Shown here: positions 29,013 to 36,656 of the stretch, piece after piece
Numbering within the stretch: the stretch's first letter is position 1
How the letters are laid out: the number at the start of each line of letters is the position of its first letter
Assembly: GCA_003254885.1 (NCBI GenBank)
Contig: QANT01009130.1
Location: 1 to 36,656 of the forward strand
Source of the DNA: Purshia tridentata
Taxonomy: Eukaryota > Streptophyta > Magnoliopsida > Rosales > Rosaceae
Length of the DNA: 36,656 nucleotides
Reading direction: 5' to 3'
Notes under the pieces: model-generated
What the model saw: only the letters and a program-made list of their open reading frames with translations
Databases searched by the model: none
What the model was told of the DNA's origin: nothing
Program-made: the position numbers and the translations under genes

Positions 29013-30181
29013 TATTGCAGACCCTTTTTCAATTTTACGAAACAATGAAAACCCAAGCTAGCTGCTGCTTTATATATTGTGTTGATGAGTTGTTAATCCA
29101 TATATATATATATATATAATGTATGCAAATTATCGAACTTGTAACCTTTGTTAATGACTGTTTAATTAATTTGATTTAAAAATATTTTTTAACTGAGAAG
29201 TAACTCTTATCTTCTTAATAAAAATTTAGATTTTGGGAAAAAAAAATAAAAAATTAAGGGGTCTACCAAGTACCAACACAACTAAGAACCCAAAAGAATT
29301 CATCTGTGAAACTTGAATGGATCAAATTTGAGGTTAATTAGCTCATCATATTGTTTTAACGTATTTTTGTTGTTAAAATGATTGAGCCTATTTCTAATTT
29401 GACTATTTGAGTACAACAAATGCTTCACATGTGATGGAAAAATCGACCATATGAGTTCCAACAATCCAACTAATCTATCTTATTTATATTTATATAAATG
29501 CCAAGGAGCACCGGCGTGCATGTCTTATTTTTACAACTGGATGCTATGCATATGAAACGGATGCTTCAAAGGAATCATATATTGGGCCATTGCATAATAT
29601 TTTTAAGTGTACAATATGCCAATATGGCAGATCGAAGAGCAAGTGCTCCTGCTTTGTTAAGATAAACTAAGAAAGAACCTATAAACAAAATAAGAATGAC
29701 AATGTGCCAATATATTATTTTCTATAGGGTGCTTAATTTGTTAAATTAAAGCGTGTTAGGAAATGACATATTTGTTTTACGTAAATATCTGGCTTAATAT
29801 ATTAATATATTTTCAGACAAAAAATTAGAAGATTATTTGTAATTTTCAGACAAAAATTACGATTATCTTCTTGTATTTTTAGTATCGATATTATGCTTGC
29901 ATCCAAAATGATGGCATAATGAGATTTAGAGTAGTGTTTTGGGTGTGAGGGTACACAAATAAAATTTATGAGAGTGACAATATGGCAGTACTATATTATT
30001 ATTGCTCTCTTTGGTAAAAATTTAAATAAGAAAGCATCTTAACAAAACAAGACAAAGCAAACAAAACAAAAATTTGAATATTTTATAGGAAATGATACGA
30101 AGAGAAAAATGACAGTAGAAACAAAGCCCATGTTATAATTTTAGTAATACAAATACAAAGAAATTACGAATCCCATCAACA
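29013..30181. other. AT-rich spacer inside the SDR array
   Basis: There is no open gene. A (TA)n run lies at about 29100-29118. The 150 bases before 30182 should hold the promoter of the dead copy that follows, but I see no clear TATA box. Confidence 0.4.
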
Positions 30182-31202
30182 ATGGCAGAAGCAGCAAAGC
30201 GGTACTGCCTACTGCTTCCCTGTAGTTTTTAAGCTTCATATATATCGATCGTATTCTCACAATAATACCTATATCTTTATTATAAAACCCATATCTTTAT
30301 TAATTTATAATGTGATTATCCCTTTTTGTCAGGTATGCAGTTGTTACATCGAAATTCAGATATAAACACACTACATAACAAACACAATAAAGCTAAAGAA
30401 ATAAATAAGGAAATAAAATAGTGCACACGATATTAACATGGTTCGACAAATTTCCGCCTACATCCACCAGAAATATTTGTTATTCATTATGAGAATACAA
30501 ATAGTATAAGACACACTTGAGTTAAATCACATAACTCAATCCTATAAACTCTTGTACATCCTCACTCATAGAATTTCCCAAGAACCCTTTATCTCACCCA
30601 AGAGTATTTCACTCTTTACTATTTTCTCTCCACACTTAGAAGCTCTTAATTGCTTCTCGGATTGCTTGCCTGATGCTTGCTTTAAGCATACTTTGCATGC
30701 ACACATCTTATGCCGATTTATAGGCCATTCTCAAGAGGTATGAAAGCAAATATCATATTGTCTTCCTTCCTATTCCTATTACGGTGGCAGCAAATGAAGA
30801 CCAAAAAAGTGATCTTCAAATTCAACCCATCATTTAATGCATAGCATAGTAACTTGATGTAAGAAACACATGCTACGTACCTCTTGCAATACAAAGTCAG
30901 CATTCACTTGCTCCATGCTGCATCTTTATTACCTTGTGGGTCCCATGAGATTTTTACCAGTACTTAGCACAAATAAGGGGATTGGATTTGGAATAGTTAG
31001 GCAGTTGTGGCTTCAAATGGGGTCATGGCTGTGTTAACTGCTATAATGAGAATATGGGTATTGAAGCTGTTGAAAAATTGAAAGAGTGTGGCCTCTCTGA
31101 CCTTGTAGTTTTCGATCGATCAACTTTGATGTAACAGACCATGCTAGCATTGCTTCCCTTGCAGATTTTGTCAAAACCCAATTTGGGAAACTAGATATCT
31201 TG
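30182..31202 (+). pseudogene. SDR copy with exons 1-2 only, split by an insertion
   Basis: Exon 1 (30182-30201) codes MAEAAK plus part of Arg, with a correct GT donor. Exon 2 opens at 30333 with YAVVT and is cut at about 30347. It resumes at about 30960 with an approximate SNKGIGFGIV sequence. It then runs with frameshifts (for example after TVRQL at GTTGTGGCTTC and at GATCGATC) to the conserved TQFGKLDIL end and donor at 31203. Exons 3 and 4 are absent. It cannot make a working enzyme. Its sequence differs from both intact copies, so it was a third paralogue. Confidence 0.88.
30348..30958. mobile_element. About 610-bp insertion in SDR exon 2, probably LTR-derived
   Basis: The insertion splits a codon region that is continuous in the other copies. 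Flanks GTTAC (left) and AGTAC (right) could be a decayed 5-bp target duplication. It carries AACATGGTTCGACAAATTTC and CCTACATCCACCAG, a pairing I associate with plant solo LTRs or short LTR elements. Clear TG...CA ends and any coding part are missing, so the class is uncertain. Confidence 0.6.
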
Positions 31203-31324
31203 GTATATATATGACTGGCATAAACTTCTCTATGTCTTTGTTCATCCTCATGTTGAAATTTTGTCGTATAATATATATGCATGTAACATATATTCTAAAC
31301 ATATTCTGATATTCTGCTTATTCA

Positions 31325-31700
31325 GTCAACAGTTTGGAAATCAATAAATGAAATCAGAGAGATGACGTGGGGTTATTTCAACAGTTAGATGTTTCAAACA
31401 GATGGGATTAAAAGTTTGATATGGCCTTGTATTTGATATTATTTTTTTCTTTTTTGCCACTTAATTCCTTGTATTTGGTGGTTGAATCAAGCTTTTCACC
31501 ACGAAAAATATTAGATGATGTGGGCAATTGCGTCACCATCCAACATTCTTTTGTGTACTATAAATTTATAATATGCAAATGCAATTCTATGACTTCTAGA
31601 CCAGTCCAGAACTAATAGAATTGCACTAGAAGAATCTGTAATCTAGAAGAAGAAACCAATCAACAATTTCTTCTACTCATAATTGTTTACAAATTAAAAA
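31325..31700 (+). repeat. Orphan copy of the SDR promoter module
   Basis: This repeats the promoter of copy 1 (from 25676) in order: GTCAACAGTTTGGAAAT, ACGTGGGGTTATTTCAACAG, TGATATGGCCTTGTATTT, GGGCAATTGCGTCACCAT and TTCTTCTACT-ATAATTGTTTA. It stops where the inserted DNA begins, without its own TATA box or gene. Confidence 0.8.
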
Positions 31701-32360
31701 GGGTGCTGCTATTTGGCACTCCCCAAAAGTCATTTTACACCCCTCTCTAACTTTTTAATTTTTAATATAATTGTATAACTCTCCCTTCATTTTTGTGCAT
31801 TTCTTTCTCTCACAATATTCAATTTTCATTTGGATGGGGTTTCATAAAATTTCAATAGCTATGGAAACATTGATATTATTTAATATTTATACTGGTACCT
31901 CTTCTCATAAAAATAAAAGAATTATTGATCACTTGAAAATAAAAAAGAATTATTATTTTTTATACCTGTTGGTGGCATCAAACGTTGGAGAAATAAATAT
32001 TTTACTATATATTTCATTTTTTTTAGACATATTAGTTATTAAATTTAAGTAGCATGTATAATATTATAAATTATAAATAAGTCAATAAAATATTTAAAAA
32101 TTACACATTAGTCAATATGTAATTTGAGTTTCCAAAATAATCAATTAGATATTATTACAAATCATATTGTAGTTAGTAGTCCAGCCTAGTACCGTATTTA
32201 CTTTAAATATTGATTTCATTCTATTACATGATGTACATGCTTTCTGATAAAAGAAATTACTTAATGTGGTTTTAATTTATAGCAATCAGTTAATTTAGAA
32301 AATAATTAATGATCACATTCAGTCTTTTTGTATAAAGGCTTTATTCGGGATAGACCACTA
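31701..32360. mobile_element. Inserted AT-rich DNA with MITE-type left end
   Basis: This DNA is missing from the promoter of copy 1. It opens with GGGTGCTGCTATTTGGCACT, followed by CATTTTACACCCCTCTC, an end sequence that I recall from plant MITE or Mutator-like elements. I cannot find the matching inverted right end, so it may be truncated by the fold-back element that follows. No coding capacity. Confidence 0.5.
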
Positions 32361-32652
32361 GCCAAGCTGAATGGTATATCGCTACAATCTCATTGACTCA
32401 TTTTTTGACATGGATCTCAACTGTCTAATAGAAGAATACGTGCAGTTTTAAACATGCAATGTAACTCTTAACCCAAGTTAAGTGAAACGGTGTTGATTCA
32501 GTTTTGGCGTTAGTGAAAACGCCGTTTCACTAAACGTTATTTAGGAGTTACAAACAGCATTTGTTTAAAGCTATATTCTTCTATTAGACAACTGGGTTTT
32601 ACGTCAAAAAAATGAGCCAATGAGATTGAAGCAATATACCATTCAGCTTGGC
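32361..32652. mobile_element. 292-bp fold-back MITE in the promoter of SDR copy 2
   Basis: The element is almost wholly an inverted repeat. The left arm starts GCCAAGCTGAATGGTATAT, and the right arm ends with its complement, ATATACCATTCAGCTTGGC. Inner parts also pair (GTCTAATAGAAGAATA with TATTCTTCTATTAGAC; TTAGTGAAACGG(T/C)G with CGCCGTTTCACTAA). Only about 30 bases around TTGATTCAGTTTTGGCG remain as a loop. A transcript would form one long hairpin. A clear target duplication was not found. Confidence 0.85.
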
Positions 32653-32660
32653 CGATAATA

Positions 32661-32860
32661 ATCTCCTAGAACATTAAAAGAATCCGTCAATCTATGGAGA
32701 AGAAACCAATCAACCATTTCTTATACTTTTAATTGTTTAAAAATTATAAGATTCATTTAAGATTAGTTGAATATAGTCAAAAAACTTCCATTTACATTAT
32801 AAGTGAAGGCTTAAAGTACTGTTTTCTCAATTCTCGCACACCTCCCACATCTAAGCATCA
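32661..32860 (+). promoter_or_regulatory. Proximal promoter and leader of SDR copy 2
   Basis: It is nearly the same as the last 200 bases before copy 1. The expected TATAAAT is here TATAAGT (32798-32804), one base off, 57 bases before the start codon. The upstream GTCA-box part of the module is now about 1.2 kb away because of the inserts. Confidence 0.6.
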
Positions 32861-34770
32861 ATGGCAGAAGTAAGAAAGAGGTAGTAATAGCACTAATACT
32901 ACTTAGTCCTTTATACTTTGGCTCTCTTTCTTTCTTTATTTCTTTCTTTAATTCTTGTTTTTGTTGTTCCAGGTATGCAGTTGTTACTGGGTCAAACAAA
33001 GGGATAGGATTGGAGACTGTGAGGCAGTTGGCCTCAAATGGAATCACTGTGGTCTTGACTGCTAGAGATGAGAAGAGAGGTCTTGAAGCTCTTGAGAAAC
33101 TCAGAGACTCTGGCCTCCCAGGTCAAGTGGTTTTTCATCAACTCGATGTGGCTGACCCTGCTAGTATTGCTTCTCTAGCTGACTTCATCAAAACCCAGTT
33201 TGGGAAACTTGATATCTTGGTATGATCAAAGCTCAACTCTTGAAAAGTTTATCTGTTTTGAATTTAACTCATTAATCCCATCTAGTTGTCGAAGAAGAGA
33301 ATGAAATGAGTAAAAGCTAAAGAATGCAATTAGCTGATAGTTGGACTAAAGGAGAGAGTAGTAGTTTCACACAAAACAACTTTTTTTTTGTTTAATTCTA
33401 AGATCTTTGATCATTTTAAATCAAATGTTTTTTGAACCAGCTTGTGAAATAATTATTTTCATTTTCTAAATTTTTTTTTTTTTTTTGCTAAAATAAAACA
33501 TATAATGGTATAGTTGGACTCTGNTTTTTTTTTGCTAAAATAAAACATACAATGGCATAGTTGGACTCTGACGCTCTGCACAGGTGAACAATGCAGGGCT
33601 TCGTGGAGCCATAATAGATGTTGATGCTTTTAAAGCCTCACAAGCTTCTGTGGCTGTAAGTCTTTCACATTTCTGTTCTGATCTATTCTGTTTTTTCATT
33701 TTTTTATGTTGTTCCATTGCAAACTGAAGGTGGTGTATATTGAAGAAGGGGAGCTTATGAATGATTGGTGTCTGTATATGTTACTTTTTTCTTCTGGTTA
33801 GACTAAATGTTGTTATTTTCTCAGCATATTTACATGATTCTTATCAATATTCAATACTATCAAAAACTCAAAAGCCTTAATTTGCTAATTGGAAATTTTA
33901 ATTTGATCTGTTGTTTGGCAAAAGATATATTTGGGTGAATAGTGTTGTGTACATAAATATGATGCTTCCCATAGCTGATTTAAATTGATGGAGGAGCTGT
34001 TCAATAAGATGCTTATCTTATGGGTTTATTTTTCTTGCCTGATAATCTTTATGCATTCAGGCCACAGATTTTGAAAGTTTTTTTCCAAAAGAAATTCTGA
34101 ATTTAAGCCTTTTTTTCTTTATCTGAAAATGTTCAACTTGATGTGCATGTCAAACTTCAATCTTGTTTGGGTTGGGAATTGGGATTATTAGTGGGAAATA
34201 GCAACCATGATAAGTTTCTTCATACAGGTTGATTGGAATACACTAACGAATCAAACCTATGAGGCAGCAGAAGAATGCATGCAAATAAATTATTATGGTG
34301 CCAAAAGAACAGCTGAAGCACTCATTCCACTCCTCCAGTTATCCGATTCACCAAGAATTGTTAACGTTTCGTCCTCCATTGGGAAGTTGAAGAACATACC
34401 AAGTGATTGGGCTAAAGGAGTTTTTAGTGATGCTGAAAACCTAACAGAAGAGAAAGTAGATAACGTATCGACTGAGTTTCTAAAAGACTTCAAGGAAGGT
34501 TCACTTAAGAGCAAGGGCTGGCCTTCTTCTAAGGCTGCCTATATAGTCTCAAAAGCAGCAATGAATGCATACACAAGGATTCTAGCCAAGAAGTACTCCA
34601 AATTTCGCATCAATTCTGTCTGCCCCGGCTTTGTCAAAACAGATATAAACCTCAACGCCGGCTACTTGCCTGTTGAAGAAGGTGCTGCAAGTCCTGTGAA
34701 GTTGGCATTGCTGCCTAATGATGGCCCTTCCGGTCTCTTCTTTATTCGGTCTGAAGTTGCAGATTTTTGA
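32861..34770 (+). CDS. Short-chain dehydrogenase/reductase, neomenthol dehydrogenase-like, copy 2
   Basis: Four exons, 32861-32880, 32973-33219, 33584-33655 and 34228-34770, encode 293 residues. It has the same TGSNKGIG loop (12-19), NNAG, NVSSS and Tyr218-x3-Lys222 (YIVSK), and the same long insertion before Tyr. Relative to copy 1 it lacks one codon in exon 3 and six codons at the start of exon 4 (the VQEGAK part), all in frame. Substitutions are otherwise scattered, notably GLRGA for GIGGT after NNA and WPSSKAAY for WPSFMAAY next to the active site. Both changes face the substrate side in SDR enzymes, so substrate use may differ. The reading frame is intact. Its promoter carries inserted DNA, so expression may also differ. 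Confidence 0.92.
33475..33570 (+). repeat. Repeated 37-bp block around a single N (likely assembly scar)
   Basis: Blocks 33487-33523 and 33534-33570 begin GCTAAAATAAAACATA and end TTGGACTCTG, each after a T run, with N at 33524 between them. Copy 1 has this block once at the same place in its intron 2. The exon 3 acceptor at 33583 is not affected. Confidence 0.85.
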
Positions 34771-35252
34771 TTGGAGATGATCCATTTCTGCAAATATGCA
34801 TGTCATTATTTGGGGAGCATCTTGGATTTTGAATGCAACAAAGTATGTTGGGATTGGTTCCACTATTTATTGTTAAAATGTCAGTACTGAATCAGTGATG
34901 CAATAAGTTTGTTTGTAACATACGTATAGTCTATATACCTTGGAAAATAAATTACTTATTATGCTCGAATTCCATTCTGAATTGGTAATATCAATGATGC
35001 AAGTCCTGAAGGGGTACCCAAGTTTACACATTACTTGTAGAAGACCCAAGTTTCCTTTTTCTTTGTTACCGACTATATATATATATCTATTTCTTTAATT
35101 ATACTTTCCTTTGTGATATTCACCTGATTTGATTTTTGGTTAGAGAGTTGTTCTTCTGATATTATATCATTCTTAACACGGGGTCAAACCCCAATTTAAT
35201 TGACCTTAATTATTTTCTAATTATTGCGACAAGAAAATACTACTGGTAACGT

Positions 35253-35790
35253 GTTGATGCAAAAATATGTACATCAACAAAAATAATGGATTGAAATAAT
35301 AGAGAAAATAGGGGATACCAAGACACAAGGAATTTTAGGCGATTCACCCAATTTGGGCTACATCCACAGTCATTTTTTTTTTTTTCTGTAAAGGTTACAT
35401 GTATATAAATTGTATCAGGATAGAGAGAGAGAGAGAGAAATGTATATGTAAAAACTGGGGTGGAGGAAACCAGCCCCCACCTAAGTAAGAAAATGGCCTC
35501 CCCTTCCTCACTTGGGATGAAGGGATTAATATAGAAAGATATTGGGCCCTTTGGGCCAAGTAGGCATTGGGCCTCAAGTTACTTGCAAATGGGCTACAGG
35601 AAAAATGGGCCTCACATGTGTAGTAAATGAGTTATTGGGCCAATGTAGGTAATTAGGCTGTATAATAATGCGGAGCCCGACAGATGGCCCGAGACATTAT
35701 TCGGTGGTCGAGTTAAGGTTTCGAAATCTGTGCTAACCACGTGACAATTTCTTATTGGTTGGATCAGACTGGTAAATTTATGTACAAATA
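35253..35790. mobile_element. About 540-bp insertion flanked by TAACGT, LTR-like
   Basis: Compared with the flank of copy 1, extra DNA lies between two copies of TAACGT (35247-35252 and 35791-35796), a probable target duplication. It starts with GTTGATGCAAAAATATGTAC and contains GATTCACCCAATTTGGGCTACATCCACAG, cut here as CCCAATTTGGG plus CTACATCCACAG. It also has a (GA)n run at about 35422. The CTACATCCAC motif is shared with the insertion in the dead SDR copy. No coding part; solo LTR or a short non-autonomous LTR element is the best guess. Confidence 0.55.
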
Positions 35791-35796
35791 TAACGT

Positions 35797-36135
35797 TGCA
35801 CTGACTATATATATAGTATATAGCAATCGGTTTTAGTTATTTCGTACTTCAATTAATGTTCCAAATTAATTAATAAAATTGCAGTCAATAGCCTAGTTAG
35901 AAGGGTAGTATAATTATCCACAATATACCAAGTTCAATCCACACTCTCCCAATTTAAAAAAATAATGTTGCAAATAAAAATCTTGTTGATCTATCCAAGA
36001 TTCGAATTGGGCTGACATTAGCTTGAATCCCAAGTTTTCCTATGACACAACCCTTTTTCTGATCGGCCGGACAAAGAATATGTATTTAATTTGTAACTTG
36101 TAATCACTAATTGTGTGCCACTTTGTTATGTTCAT
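35797..36135 (+). repeat. Distal end of the duplicated SDR segment
   Basis: It matches 28490-28710 and ends at TTGTTATGTT. Beyond this point the two copies part: one runs into an SDR exon fragment, the other into unrelated sequence. A further small insert (about 35870-35965) is present only here. Confidence 0.7.
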
Positions 36136-36424
36136 CGCTTACAATTCAGTCTTTTTGAGTAGAAGATTAGAGCATACTCCTTCTTATACCTTCTTCTACT
36201 CTACTACACCAACTTCCCTTTCTTTATACCAGGTGGTTTTTGTTGTCTTGATCTTTTATGCTTGTTGTGTCGTTTCTCTCCGAGAGCACAGCCAAGAGAA
36301 AAATAAACTCATCATGAAACGGCGCCAATATGATGATAATAAACCACAACAACAACAACAACGTGGTCAACATGGGCACCACCACGGCACCACCACCACC
36401 CAAGACTTTGGTGATGAAGAGTAA
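36113..36424 (+). CDS. Doubtful small ORF with hydrophobic segment and Gln/His-rich tail
   Basis: The frame encodes 103 residues. A hydrophobic stretch (VVFVVLIFYACCVV) at about 41-54 is followed by a charged part and a tail with QQQQQ, HGHHHG and TTTT, ending DFGDEE. The first codons fall inside duplicated non-coding DNA, so the true start is probably not the first ATG. A splice acceptor CCAG at about 36230 could feed the hydrophobic part from an exon elsewhere. I recognise no family; a small secreted or membrane peptide precursor is possible, and so is chance. Confidence 0.25.
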   Translation: MCHFVMFIAYNSVFLSRRLEHTPSYTFFYSTTPTSLSLYQVVFVVLIFYACCVVSLREHSQEKNKLIMKRRQYDDNKPQQQQQRGQHGHHHGTTTTQDFGDEE

Positions 36425-36656
36425 AAATAATATATATTGCCTTTAACAACAGTACTACCAGCACCACCAACAATAGCTTCTCTCTCTCTTTCTTGAAAAA
36501 AAATAAACTTTCTTAACGTGAATATATATTCTACGTACGTATCAATCTCTCATATTATATGATATAAGTTACATATGATGAGACATACATACAGACATAC
36601 AGACAAAAACATGGCTGATGGACTTTCTAAATTGGACTGCAGTTGAGCTTGTCCCT
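36425..36656. other. Right edge, no gene seen
   Basis: AT-rich DNA with a CT run at about 36478-36490 and repeated ACATACAGAC units at 36586-36604. Too short to judge further. Confidence 0.4.

Overview
The window reads as nuclear DNA of a flowering plant, most likely a eudicot. The genes are split by many GT-AG introns, the intergenic DNA is AT-rich, plant MITE and hAT-type insertions are present, and every recognisable product is a plant-type protein. The insert style and the tandem dehydrogenase cluster would fit a woody rosid such as a Rosaceae member, but that is a guess. Gene models were built by hand by joining reading frames at GT/AG borders with phase checked. Protein identities come from remembered family features, not from a search.

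Layout, left to right. (1) 1224-3272 (+): a six-exon, 280-residue single-pass membrane protein with a PH-like region (plant DUF7642-like), followed by a duplicated 3' flank. (2) 4782-6221 (-): a single-exon B3-domain (DUF313-type) nuclear protein. (3) 8306-11181 (+): a six-exon, 321-residue RmlD/MAT2B-like NAD(P)-binding protein. (4) 11734-12445: a 712-bp non-autonomous hAT element with a perfect 8-bp target duplication. (5) 13178-15597 (+): an 84-residue, two-exon small membrane protein, probably a mitochondrial complex I subunit, with four site II promoter elements upstream. (6) 16103-16243: an orphan, exon-like open frame. (7) 18204-24872 (+): a complete 19-exon NAD-dependent malic enzyme of 607 residues. 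(8) 25676 to about 36135: a tandem array of short-chain dehydrogenase/reductase (SDR) genes of the neomenthol dehydrogenase/salutaridine reductase type. It holds two intact copies (26060-27955 and 32861-34770), one exon-4 fragment, one copy split by an insertion, an orphan promoter copy and several inserts. (9) A doubtful small ORF lies at 36113-36424.

How the genes relate. From memory, genes 3, 5 and 7 match a cluster near the top of Arabidopsis chromosome 4 (At4g00560, At4g00585 and At4g00570), so the middle of the window looks like an old conserved block. Two of its products act in mitochondrial energy metabolism. The SDR array to the right is young and active by comparison: duplicated promoters, dead copies, a fold-back element in one promoter and an in-frame 18-nt difference between the two live genes. 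I see no bacterial-type system, CRISPR, rRNA or tRNA gene, and no clear evidence of a wholly new kind of system. The most distinctive observations are the SDR array structure, the orphan exon and the assembly scar at 33524.
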